From the NCBI GenBank assembly GCA_036401335.1, contig DASWVC010000085.1, positions 1 to 18,635 on the forward strand: a stretch of DNA of 18,635 nucleotides. Reading direction: 5' to 3'. The notes beneath the pieces are model-generated. The model saw only the letters and a list, made by a program, of their open reading frames with translations, ran no database searches and was not told the origin of the DNA. The DNA comes from DASWVC01 sp036401335 (lineage in GTDB: Bacteria; Verrucomicrobiota; Verrucomicrobiia; Chthoniobacterales; JAFAMB01). This document shows, piece by piece, positions 7,657 through 14,600 of this stretch. The position numbers were made by a program, and so were the translations under genes. Numbering within the stretch: the first letter of the stretch is position 1; each line of letters begins with the position of its first letter.

Positions 7657-8289
7657 ATGCCGACACCTACGGTCGAATCCAACTCCGGTTCCCACTGCTT
7701 GGAACAAGGGGTTGTCGTTGCTTTCAAGGAATGGGCGCTGGTCTGTGATTCAATGCTCAAGGGTGAGACGAGCCTGGTCTTCCGGAAGGGCGGGATCGCC
7801 GAAGGACGGGCTGGTTTCCGCTTCAAGCACCAGCGGTTTTTCCTGTTTCCAACCTATTTTCATGAACAAGCTGGATCGCTGCGCCTGGCAGCACCGGTTA
7901 CGGTGGGCGAAGCCCCGCCGGAAGTCACCATTCAAGGGCTTGCGCAGGTCGAGTTTACCTCGTGGGTTGATGATTTGGGAAAGCTGGCTCCCTTAAGCGG
8001 ATTGCACATTCTCAGGGACAGAGTGTTGGAGCAGCGTTTTCAGTACAGCGAACCCAAAGGGCTTTACCTGGCGTTCGTGCGCGTTTTTCGGTGGGAGAGA
8101 CCTTGGCGCTTTCCGTCCCAACGTTCGTTTGGCGGGTGCCGTTCCTGGTTGGAATTGCCTGGCGTGCCACCGGATGCCGAGCTCGTTCCCGTCCTTTCGG
8201 AAGAAGAGCAGACTAAGCGGCGCGACCAGGTTCGTGCCCTTTTTCCGGTTGAGTCAGAGGGAGAAGACGGTGTCGGAGTGATGGGGTAG
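7657..8289 (+). CDS. DUF1802 family protein of unknown function
   Basis: No biochemical role is known to me. The DUF1802 signature is recognisable: AFKEWALVCDSMLKGETS, then LVFRKGGIAEGRAGF, then HQRFFLFPTYFHE, with the conserved RKGGI and FPTYFH blocks. It has 210 residues from ATG 7657, which is preceded by the strong purine-rich GGTAAGGGTGGGG. An in-frame GTG at 7579 would add 26 residues of unconserved sequence and is disfavoured. The last residues (EDGVGVMG) run into repeat-rich intergenic DNA, so the C-terminus may have been altered by a nearby repeat insertion. It is divergent from the PHP gene; no functional partner is evident. Confidence 0.8.
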   Translation: MPTPTVESNSGSHCLEQGVVVAFKEWALVCDSMLKGETSLVFRKGGIAEGRAGFRFKHQRFFLFPTYFHEQAGSLRLAAPVTVGEAPPEVTIQGLAQVEFTSWVDDLGKLAPLSGLHILRDRVLEQRFQYSEPKGLYLAFVRVFRWERPWRFPSQRSFGGCRSWLELPGVPPDAELVPVLSEEEQTKRRDQVRALFPVESEGEDGVGVMG

Positions 8290-8303
8290 CGGCGTGATGG
8301 GTT

Positions 8304-8342
8304 CGGTCGGGTCGGCGGTCCCTCGCCGATCGGAGCATGGGC
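8304..8342 (+). repeat. Hairpin repeat copy B (first unit of a 39-bp tandem pair)
   Basis: Stem GGTCGGCG (8310-8317), loop GTCCCT, right arm CGCCGATC (8324-8331) with a single G-T mismatch. It is followed directly by copy C at a 39-base period; 35 of 39 positions agree. Confidence 0.8.
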
Positions 8343-8381
8343 CGGTAGGGTCGGCGGTCCCTCGCCGACCGGGGCATGGGG
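8343..8381 (+). repeat. Hairpin repeat copy C (second unit of the tandem pair)
   Basis: Perfect stem GGTCGGCG (8349-8356) and CGCCGACC (8363-8370) around GTCCCT, preceded by CCGGTAG and followed by GGGGCATGGG. It is closest to copy A, 6 kb away. Confidence 0.8.
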
Positions 8382-8424
8382 GTGAGAGCAACTTTTAGGT
8401 CGCGTCCTGCCGTCCTGTAGGGGA

Positions 8425-8510
8425 GCTGATCCTTCACCGCCCGGGAATGCGGCGGCGATGCATATGCCGGCGGCGAAGGGACTCGCCGCCCTACCGGCCC
8501 TCGGATCAGC
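8425..8510. mobile_element. Possible MITE-like element carrying hairpin repeat copy D
   Basis: An 86-bp segment bounded by perfect 8-bp inverted repeats, GCTGATCC (8425-8432) and GGATCAGC (8503-8510). Inside, in reverse orientation, is a hairpin repeat: arms 8469-8476 and 8483-8490 (GGCGGCGA/TCGCCGCC on either strand), loop reading GTCCCT on the minus strand, with the CCGGTAG flank at 8497-8491. No transposase and no clear target-site duplication were seen. It may simply be a larger nested hairpin rather than a mobile unit. Confidence 0.4.
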
Positions 8511-8575
8511 GATGCTTCTCAGGGTCTGCCATCGGTGGCATTCATTCTTTTTTCGGCTTGTGGCATTCCCATGGG

Positions 8576-8609
8576 TACAATTGGTTGCACTGATACAATT
8601 GATACAATT
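8576..8609 (+). repeat. 9-base periodic TACAATT repeats
   Basis: TACAATT occurs at 8576, 8594 and 8603. The last two are an exact 9-bp tandem, GATACAATT (8592-8609), and the first is 18 bases upstream of the second, keeping the 9-base phase. It is AT-rich in an otherwise GC-rich region. It lies 12 bases past the lrgB stop, so it is not in a promoter position for either neighbour. Confidence 0.6.
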
Positions 8610-8620
8610 TCCCGGTACGC

Positions 8621-9346
8621 TTACTTCGGCCAAAAATGCACCAACAGCGGCACGAGCAATGAAGTAATCAGGCCGTTCAGGGCCACAGCCACCCCCGCGA
8701 ACGCTCCGGCTGTGCCGTGCAAAGAAAGGGCATGCGCCGCGCCAATCCCGCTGCCGGCCGTGCCTGCTGCCAAGCCAAGCGGGCGCCAACCCTTGATTCT
8801 GGCGAGCCCGAGCAAAAATTTTAGGGAAACGGCTGCCAAAATCCCACTGGTGATCGCCAGAACCGCAGTGAGTGAAGGGATGCCGTCAAGGCTTTGGGCG
8901 ACTGCAATTGCAATGGGGGTCGTCGCGGCTTTCGGAGCCATGGACATGGCAATTTCCCGGCTGCCCCCGAAGAACTCCACCAGCCCAATGCCCGAGACCG
9001 CAGCCACGAGCGAACCAAGCGCGACTGCCAGGACGATTGCGATCCACATACCCCGGAGGCGTTCCAGGTTGTGAATGATCGGCACGGCCAGCGCAACTGT
9101 GGCTGGTCCGAGCAGAAACGCAATTGGTTGGGCGGCGGCAAGGTAGGCGTCATAAGATGTTCCGGTCAGGCGCAAGGTCCCTCCGATGAGGAGAATGGCC
9201 ACCAGGACGGGGTTCATGAGTGAGATTCCCCGGCAGAGCCGCTGGAGGGTGACGCCGAGCTGGTAGCTGATCAGGGTCACGGTCACCGCGAAAAGGGGCG
9301 TACCCTTGAGTTGCTCCAAGACAGGACGTGTGAGGTCACCGGCCAT
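8621..9346 (-). CDS. lrgB: LrgB/CidB family membrane protein
   Basis: Polytopic inner-membrane partner of LrgA. The family was first described as antiholin-like and is now linked to pyruvate (bacteria) and glycolate/glycerate (plastid PLGG1) transport. It has 241 residues and many hydrophobic helices. Typical blocks: MNPVLVAILLIGGTLRL, IAFLLGPATVALAVPI, MAPKAATTPIAIAVA, and GIPSLTAVLAITSGILAA. The C-terminal block reads GTAGSGIGAAHAL, where most relatives have a His (here S199) and GTA (here GAA), so it is somewhat divergent. ATG at 9346 follows the lrgA stop by 18 bases, indicating an lrgA-lrgB operon. Substrate is inferred only. Confidence 0.9.
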   Translation of the reverse strand: MAGDLTRPVLEQLKGTPLFAVTVTLISYQLGVTLQRLCRGISLMNPVLVAILLIGGTLRLTGTSYDAYLAAAQPIAFLLGPATVALAVPIIHNLERLRGMWIAIVLAVALGSLVAAVSGIGLVEFFGGSREIAMSMAPKAATTPIAIAVAQSLDGIPSLTAVLAITSGILAAVSLKFLLGLARIKGWRPLGLAAGTAGSGIGAAHALSLHGTAGAFAGVAVALNGLITSLLVPLLVHFWPK

Positions 9347-9364
9347 AATCTTTGTCCGATCGGG

Positions 9365-9742
9365 TTAGTCCTTGGGACTTGCCGATTGCTCCCGTGCAAG
9401 TGGGGTACGCGGTGCGAGGCAATGGATGACGAAAGCGGTGGCCAGAAGCGACAGCACGGTCGAGCCAATCAGGCCTGTGCAAATGGGAAGCCATTGCTGG
9501 CGAATAAGGTCCCAGTTCGCCACGATGCCCACTCCTGCCGGCACAAAGAACAGGCCGAGGTTTTGCAAAAGGAGCCGGGCGCCGCCGGCCAACGATTCCG
9601 GGACCGCAGACGGGTTTCGAAGCAGAAGCAGCGTTAAGAGTACCATGCCGATGACCGGCCCGGGCAGCGGCACAGAAAAAGCGCGGTGAAGAATTTCCCC
9701 GATGAGTTGACAGCCGAGAAGAACCAGGAGTGCCATCACCAT
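9365..9742 (-). CDS. lrgA: LrgA/CidA family membrane protein
   Basis: Small holin-like membrane protein that works with LrgB. It has 125 residues and about four hydrophobic segments. Signature blocks are VPLPGPVIGMVLLTLLLL and LLLQNLGLFFVPAGVGIVAN, both strongly typical of LrgA/CidA. The tail is hydrophilic (about 110-125). ATG at 9742 or 9736 (two codons in) are both possible. It is the first gene of the lrgA-lrgB operon and is head-to-head with araA across 230 bases, which suggests, but does not prove, shared carbon-source control. Confidence 0.9.
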   Translation of the reverse strand: MVMALLVLLGCQLIGEILHRAFSVPLPGPVIGMVLLTLLLLRNPSAVPESLAGGARLLLQNLGLFFVPAGVGIVANWDLIRQQWLPICTGLIGSTVLSLLATAFVIHCLAPRTPLAREQSASPKD

Positions 9743-9823
9743 GATCGCATGCGAACGGTTTTGCGGTACCTCGCACCACCGGTTTGGCCACCGGCAGGGT
9801 CAGGTTTCTTGGGCGCTGGTTTT

Positions 9824-9847
9824 TTGATGATTCTCCCTTTCGATCAA
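9824..9847. promoter_or_regulatory. Inverted repeat between lrgA and araA, possible operator
   Basis: TTGAT (9824-9828) and ATCAA (9843-9847) are separated by 14 bases, midway in the 230-base divergent region. The spacing would suit a dimeric regulator, but short arms like these occur by chance, and no -35/-10 pair could be recognised with confidence nearby. Confidence 0.2.
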
Positions 9848-9972
9848 GGCCACCCTTTGGCGGGAAGGCGAACTGATGCCGTAAGTTCCCCCTTCGCGAT
9901 TCGCCGGCGTCCAAGCGCAGAGCAGAGCTTATTCGGCCGACTGCCATTCTTTCTTGCACCGCTTTCCTATTC

Positions 9973-11481
9973 ATGAAAAACCTTGCTTCCCCTGAAATCT
10001 GGTTCATCACCGGCAGCCAGCACCTGTATGGCGCCGAAACCGTCCGGCAGGTAACGGAACACTCACAAAAAATTGTTGAAGAACTGAGCACCCGGTTACC
10101 GCTCAAGTTGGTCTTTCAACCTGTTCTGACCCGACCTGAGGAAATCCGGTCGCTTTGCCTGAAGGCTGACAGCGCGCCGGACTGCGCCGGGTTGATTTTA
10201 TGGATGCACACCTTTTCGCCGTCAAAGATGTGGATTGGCGGCTTATCCGGCCTGAAAAAGCCGTTTTTGCACCTGCACACCCAGTTTAACCGCGACCTGC
10301 CCTGGGGTGAGATCGACATGGATTTCATGAACCTGAACCAGGCGGCCCACGGGGATCGCGAGGCAGGGTTCATTCACACCCGGTTGCGTTTGAACCGCAA
10401 GGTGGTGGTTGGCCATTGGTCCGATGAAGAGGTGCAGGACCGGATCGCGGCCTGGATGCGGGTTACCCGCGCATGGCATGATTGGCAGGGCGCGAATTTT
10501 GCCCGCTTCGGAGACAACATGCGCGAGGTCGCGGTGACCGAGGGCGACAAGGTTTCCGCCGAGATCAAGTTTGGCTTTGCCGTTAATGGTTACGGCGTCG
10601 GGGACCTGGTGGAACACGTGACGGCGGCTACGGACGCGGACGTCGACAAACTCTGCGCCGAGTATGAAGAACTTTATGAGGTGGCTAAACCCTTGCGCAA
10701 AGGTTCCGACCGCCATGAATCGCTCCGCGATGGTGCCCGGATCGAACTCGGGATGCGATCGTTTCTTGAAGCCGGAAATTTTAAGGGGTTTACGACGAAT
10801 TTTCAAACCCTGCATGGGCTCAAGCAATTGCCGGGGTTAGCGGTGCAACGGTTGATGGCGGACGGCTACAGTTTCGCCGGAGAAGGCGACTGGAAAACGT
10901 CGGCGTTGGTGCGCGCCATGAAGGTGATCGCAGCCGACTTGAAAGGCGGCACGTCGTTCATGGAAGATTACACCTACCACTTGCACCCCGACGGCCACTT
11001 GGTGCTGGGTTCGCACATGCTCGAAGTCTGCCCTTCGATTGCGGAAGGCCGGCCGTCCTTGGAGATTCATCCCCTCGGGATCGGGGGTAAGGAAGACCCG
11101 GTGCGTTTGGTTTTCAATGCACCGGCCGGCCCTGCCCTTAACGCCTCCCTTATCGACCTTGGCAACCGGTTTCGCCTCATCGTCAATGAAGTAGAGGCCG
11201 TGAAGCTGCCGCACCGCCTGCCGAAACTGCCGGTTGCCCGTGCCGTCTGGAACTGCCTGCCTGACCTTAAGACTGCGGCCGCTGCCTGGATCTACGCGGG
11301 CGGGGCACACCACACCGGCTACAGTTACGTGGTGAAAACGGAGCACCTGGAGGATCTGGCGGAAATTGCCGGCATTGAACTTGCCGTCATCGACCAGAAC
11401 ACCAAGCTGCGCGACTTCCGGCAGCAACTGCGCAGCGACGAGGTTTATTATCACTTGGCCCCCGGCCTCGGGCGGCTGTAA
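9973..11481 (+). CDS. araA: L-arabinose isomerase
   Basis: Converts L-arabinose to L-ribulose (and often D-galactose to D-tagatose); Mn-dependent, cytosolic. It has 502 residues, the family norm of about 500. It begins with the typical EIWFITGSQHLYG. Then come WMHTFSPSKMWI, HLHTQFNRDLPW, and ARFGDNMREVAVTEGDKV. The metal/catalytic residues E304 (GEGDWK), E331 (FMEDYTYH), H348 (GSHMLE) and H447 (GGAHHT) line up with E306, E333, H350 and H450 of the E. coli enzyme. The start ATG has only a weak upstream ribosome-binding site. It is followed after 19 bases by araD; no ribulokinase gene (araB) lies between or near. Confidence 0.97.
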   Translation: MKNLASPEIWFITGSQHLYGAETVRQVTEHSQKIVEELSTRLPLKLVFQPVLTRPEEIRSLCLKADSAPDCAGLILWMHTFSPSKMWIGGLSGLKKPFLHLHTQFNRDLPWGEIDMDFMNLNQAAHGDREAGFIHTRLRLNRKVVVGHWSDEEVQDRIAAWMRVTRAWHDWQGANFARFGDNMREVAVTEGDKVSAEIKFGFAVNGYGVGDLVEHVTAATDADVDKLCAEYEELYEVAKPLRKGSDRHESLRDGARIELGMRSFLEAGNFKGFTTNFQTLHGLKQLPGLAVQRLMADGYSFAGEGDWKTSALVRAMKVIAADLKGGTSFMEDYTYHLHPDGHLVLGSHMLEVCPSIAEGRPSLEIHPLGIGGKEDPVRLVFNAPAGPALNASLIDLGNRFRLIVNEVEAVKLPHRLPKLPVARAVWNCLPDLKTAAAAWIYAGGAHHTGYSYVVKTEHLEDLAEIAGIELAVIDQNTKLRDFRQQLRSDEVYYHLAPGLGRL

Positions 11482-11500
11482 AGCAACCGACCATCCCTCC

Positions 11501-12196
11501 ATGAGCCACTACCAGGATCTTAAGGACGAATGTTATGAGGCCAACCTTCTGTTGCCCGAACATAAGTTGATCGACCTGACGTTCGGGAACGTCAGCGTGG
11601 CCGATCCTGCCCGAGGCGTTTTTGCGATCAAGCCGAGCGGCGTGGATTACACCACCATGAAACCCGAGGACATGGTCGTGGTCAGCTTTGAAGGGCAGTC
11701 CATTGAAGGTTCCTTACGTCCCTCTTCGGACACACCTACCCACCGCCGCCTGCTCCAGGCATTTGCCGGGATTCGGTCCGTGGTGCATACCCATTCCCGC
11801 AACGCGGTTGCTTTTGCCCAGGCGGGACGGGAAATCCCCTGCCTTGGCACCACCCATGCCGACTATTTTTACGGGGGTGTGCCGGTCACCCGCTTCCTCC
11901 GTCCTGAAGAAATTCAGTCGGGTTACGAATGGGAAACGGGCAACGTCATCGTTGAGCGCTTTCAGGGGTTAGATCCCACCGAAGTTTGTGCCGTGCTGGT
12001 GCGTGGCCATGGTCCTTTTGTCTGGGGATCCAGTGGGAAGAAGGCCATCGAAAATGCCCTGGCGCTGGAGATCATTGCCGAGATGGCCTTAAAAACCTAC
12101 CAGATCAATCCCGCCGTTGCGGCCGTTCCAGATGTTCTGCTCAACAAGCATTTCTTGCGCAAACACGGCACGGACGCCTACTACGGACAGCCCTGA
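11501..12196 (+). CDS. araD: L-ribulose-5-phosphate 4-epimerase
   Basis: Interconverts L-ribulose 5-phosphate and D-xylulose 5-phosphate, feeding arabinose carbon into the pentose phosphate pathway; Zn-dependent class II aldolase fold. It has 231 residues, as in E. coli AraD. Seen: DLTFGNVSV, IKPSGVDY, SSDTPTH (D77), the zinc histidines H96 and H98 in VVHTHS, GTTHADYFYG with D121, and H170 in RGHGPF. Tyrosines close to the C-terminus (AYYGQP) match the catalytic Tyr of the E. coli enzyme. ATG 11501 is chosen because it starts the conserved MSHYQDLKDE. An upstream in-frame extension runs into araA in another frame. Confidence 0.95.
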   Translation: MSHYQDLKDECYEANLLLPEHKLIDLTFGNVSVADPARGVFAIKPSGVDYTTMKPEDMVVVSFEGQSIEGSLRPSSDTPTHRRLLQAFAGIRSVVHTHSRNAVAFAQAGREIPCLGTTHADYFYGGVPVTRFLRPEEIQSGYEWETGNVIVERFQGLDPTEVCAVLVRGHGPFVWGSSGKKAIENALALEIIAEMALKTYQINPAVAAVPDVLLNKHFLRKHGTDAYYGQP

Positions 12197-12224
12197 TAAC
12201 AACAGCGTTGGTCCTGTTGCGGTC

Positions 12225-12263
12225 CGGTCGGGCGGCGAGTCCCTTCGCCGCCGGGGTATAGGG
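12225..12263 (+). repeat. Hairpin repeat copy E
   Basis: Perfect 8-bp stem GGCGGCGA (12231-12238) and TCGCCGCC (12245-12252) around GTCCCT, with CCGGTC before and GGGGTATA after. It has the same stem variant as copy D. It lies in the gap between the converging araD and DUF779 genes. Confidence 0.8.
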
Positions 12264-12339
12264 GTGGCCTCGCCGCTCGGATCGCGTGTCCGTCCGCGAC
12301 GCCGGGAGGGGAGCGTGTTCCCAAACGCCCCCTTTTTCA

Positions 12340-12353
12340 GCGTTCAGGAACGC
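12340..12353. terminator. Small palindrome in the araD/DUF779 gap
   Basis: GCGTTC-AG-GAACGC is a near-perfect palindrome. A wider pair GGGAGCG (12309-12315) and CGCTCCC (12361-12367) encloses it, so a larger imperfect stem is possible. The run CCTTTTT lies on the left side only, which is not the classic terminator order on either strand. Confidence 0.25.
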
Positions 12354-12396
12354 AGCAGCGCGCTCCCACCACAACAGGTCAGGGATAACCACGACC

Positions 12397-12798
12397 CTAC
12401 CGAGAAATAATGTCCGTAACCTCGCTGCCTGCGACAAGGGGACATTTTTGTAATTCGCTGATTTCCTCCGGGGTAAACACCCGGCCCCGGGTAAGAAACC
12501 GCACCCCTTCAGGGGCTTCGAGCGAAAAGCCCGAGCCCCTTCCGGGAACGACGTCGATGATAAGCTGGGTGTGCGCCCAGAATTCATGTTGCGAGGCGCT
12601 GATGTAAAAGTCGCAGCCCAGAATGGAACCGAGCCGGACATCCTGGTTGCCCAGGCGAAATTCGCCCTTGACGAAACACATCGGCGCGCTGCCGTCACAG
12701 CACCCGCCTGACTGATGAAAAAGCAGGGTGCCGTGCGACGCTTTCAGGTTTTGAATGAGCGCCGCCGCAGCCGGGGTAAAAATAACGCGGTCAACCAT
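12397..12798 (-). CDS. DUF779 domain-containing protein
   Basis: A small protein of unknown function, commonly encoded beside aldehyde dehydrogenases of the AldB/AcoD/ExaC type. It has 133 residues. The diagnostic block is HGTLLFHQSGGCCDGSAPMC with the paired cysteines and a third downstream Cys, followed by a DFYISASQHEFWAHTQL segment. The cysteine cluster could bind metal or be redox-active, but that is inference. Its ATG follows the aldehyde dehydrogenase stop by 16 bases, so the two form an operon. It converges on araD. Confidence 0.88.
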   Translation of the reverse strand: MVDRVIFTPAAAALIQNLKASHGTLLFHQSGGCCDGSAPMCFVKGEFRLGNQDVRLGSILGCDFYISASQHEFWAHTQLIIDVVPGRGSGFSLEAPEGVRFLTRGRVFTPEEISELQKCPLVAGSEVTDIISR

Positions 12799-12814
12799 GA
12801 CGCCCGGAGGTCAC

Positions 12815-14401
12815 CTAAAAAAACCCGAGGGCTTTGGGATCATAACTGACCAGCAGGTTCTTGGTGTTCTGGTAGTGCGAAAGCATCATTTTGTGGTTCT
12901 CGCGCCCAAAGCCGGATTGCTTGTAGCCGCCGAAGGCCGCGTGCGCCGGATAAACGTGGTAGCAATTCGTCCATACCCGGCCCGCATGGATGGCACGGCC
13001 GACACGGTAGGCACGGTTAATGTCGCGTGTCCACAGACCAGCCCCCAGGCCGTAGAGGGTTTCATTGGCGATGCGCAAAGCATCGGCTTCATCCTTGAAG
13101 GTTGTGACCGAAACTACCGGCCCGAAAATCTCCTCCTGAAAAACCCGCATTCGGTTGTTGCCCCTGAAAACAGTCGGCTCGACGTAATAACCGCCTTCAA
13201 GCCCGCCATTCAGCGAAGCGCGACGACCCCCGGTAAGCACTTCCGCACCCTCTCCCTTGCCGATGTCAATGTAGGCCAGGATTTTCTCCAGTTGATCGTT
13301 TGAGGCCTGGGCGCCCACCATGGTAGCGGGATCCAGCGGATTCCCGGGTTTGATCCGGGCCACCCGGGCAAGCGCCTTTTCCATGAATTCATCGTAAAAC
13401 GATTCCTGGACCAGGGCACGACTCGGACAGGTGCAAACCTCGCCCTGGTTCAAAGCGAACATGGCAAAGCCTTCGAGGGCTTTGTCAGCAAATTCGTCAT
13501 CCTGGTTAAAAGCGTCGGCAAAAAAAATGTTGGGAGACTTGCCGCCCAGTTCGAGCGTCACCGGGATGATGTTTTCGGAGGCGTACTGCATGATGAGCCG
13601 GCCCGTGGTCGTCTCTCCGGTAAAAGCGATTTTTGCGATGCGATTGCTCTGCGCGAGCGGTTTGCCAGCCTCAATGCCGAAGCCGTTGATGATGTTGACC
13701 ACGCCTGGCGGAATCAGGTCGCCGATCAATTCGAAGAGCACGAGAATGCTCATGGGCGTTTGCTCCGCCGGTTTAATCAAGACGCAATTGCCTGCGGCAA
13801 GCGCCGGGGCCAGCTTCCAAGTGGCCATCAGGATCGGGAAATTCCACGGGATAATCTGGCCGACAACCCCGAGCGGCTCGTGAAAGTGGTACGCGACGGT
13901 GTTGTCGTCAAGCTCCGAGAGGCTGCCTTCCTGCGCACGGATGCAGCCGGCAAAATAACGGAAGTGATCAATGGCGAGCGGCAGGTCAGCGGCAGTGGTT
14001 TCACGGATTGGCTTGCCGTTGTCGATGGTTTCAATGAGCGCCAGGAAAGGAAGGTTCTCTTCGATGCGATCTGCGATCCGGTTGAGCATCAAGGCACGCT
14101 CAGCCGCCGACGAGCGGTTCCACGCGTCTTTTGCGCGGTAAGCTGCGTCGAGCGCGAGTTCGATGTCCTCGGCCGTCGAACGTGCGACTTGGCAGACCAA
14201 CCGGCCGGTGACGGGGCTTACATTGTCGAAATACCGGCCGCGCGCGGGCGCGACCCAATGGCCGCCGATGTAGTTTTCGTACCGGGGCCGGACTGGAACG
14301 GGACCGCGGGCGGCCCCGAGTGCTTGCTGGATGAGAGGATCTGGCGATCCGGACGATGGAGCCGGTTGGACGGGAGCTTCAGGGAGAACGCTGGTTGACA
14401 T
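12815..14401 (-). CDS. aldB: NAD(P)-dependent aldehyde dehydrogenase, AldB/AcoD/ExaC type
   Basis: Oxidises short aliphatic aldehydes such as acetaldehyde to acids; cytosolic. It has 528 residues; the first ~35 (Pro/Ala/Ser-rich) are an extra tail before the usual RYENYIGGHWVAP start. Catalytic features: N187 in IIPWNFP, cofactor segment AFTGETTTG (the AcoD-type variant of GSTxxG), general base E284 in LELGGKSPN, and nucleophile C323 in NQGEVCTCPSR. The long stretch PLAIDHFRYFAGCIRAQEG also matches E. coli AldB closely by memory. It is first in an operon with the DUF779 gene. A separate symbol (exaC, acoD) would be equally defensible. Confidence 0.93.
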   Translation of the reverse strand: MSTSVLPEAPVQPAPSSGSPDPLIQQALGAARGPVPVRPRYENYIGGHWVAPARGRYFDNVSPVTGRLVCQVARSTAEDIELALDAAYRAKDAWNRSSAAERALMLNRIADRIEENLPFLALIETIDNGKPIRETTAADLPLAIDHFRYFAGCIRAQEGSLSELDDNTVAYHFHEPLGVVGQIIPWNFPILMATWKLAPALAAGNCVLIKPAEQTPMSILVLFELIGDLIPPGVVNIINGFGIEAGKPLAQSNRIAKIAFTGETTTGRLIMQYASENIIPVTLELGGKSPNIFFADAFNQDDEFADKALEGFAMFALNQGEVCTCPSRALVQESFYDEFMEKALARVARIKPGNPLDPATMVGAQASNDQLEKILAYIDIGKGEGAEVLTGGRRASLNGGLEGGYYVEPTVFRGNNRMRVFQEEIFGPVVSVTTFKDEADALRIANETLYGLGAGLWTRDINRAYRVGRAIHAGRVWTNCYHVYPAHAAFGGYKQSGFGRENHKMMLSHYQNTKNLLVSYDPKALGFF

Positions 14402-14550
14402 AGAACGAACAGGTAGGGGCGGGTTTGCGGGATAGGAAAATGGGAGGTGCGCGATCGCCAGGGAAAACCTGCCGGCGGACGATGTCCGCTGTGTGCTGGA
14501 GGTTCTACATCGTCAGGGTAACGGGCCGGCCCACACGTCGCGAAGAATTC

Positions 14551-14579
14551 AGAATGGGGCCCGGCCGCGAACCTGTCAA
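14551..14579 (-). promoter_or_regulatory. Possible promoter of the aldehyde dehydrogenase operon
   Basis: On the minus strand TTGACA (14579-14574) is followed after 17 bases by CATTCT (14556-14551), a weak -10. It would give a leader of roughly 140 bases before the start codon. Only the -35 is a convincing match. Confidence 0.2.
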
Positions 14580-14600
14580 CAACATGCAAGATCACCGTGT

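Larger units (their letters stand above)
8290..8620. other. 331-bp tail-to-tail intergenic region rich in repeats
   Basis: Between the converging DUF1802 and lrgB ends. It holds hairpin copies B and C in tandem, the 86-bp inverted-repeat segment with copy D, and three TACAATT motifs (8576, 8594, 8603). Open frames through it give Ala/Arg-rich peptides such as RAASPFAAG that come from the repeat itself; no credible gene is present. Confidence 0.7.

Noticed and set aside
8304..8510. Possible CRISPR array in the repeated intergenic region
   Set aside because: Only two directly adjacent 39-bp units plus one inverted copy; no unique spacers of regular length and no cas genes.
8064..8789. Long minus-strand open frame over the DUF1802 end and the repeats
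   Set aside because: Overlaps the DUF1802 and lrgB genes out of frame, and its odd repeats (such as GEGPPT runs) come from the DNA repeats; GC-rich DNA gives many such frames.
12141..12698. Minus-strand open frame across the araD/DUF779 gap
   Set aside because: It runs over DUF779 in another frame and through hairpin copy E; its peptide is Arg/Ala-rich repeat translation, not a protein family.
12815..14401. Loss of the GSTxxG cofactor motif in the aldehyde dehydrogenase
   Set aside because: The FTGETTTG variant is, as I recall, normal for AcoD-type enzymes, so it is not evidence of inactivation.
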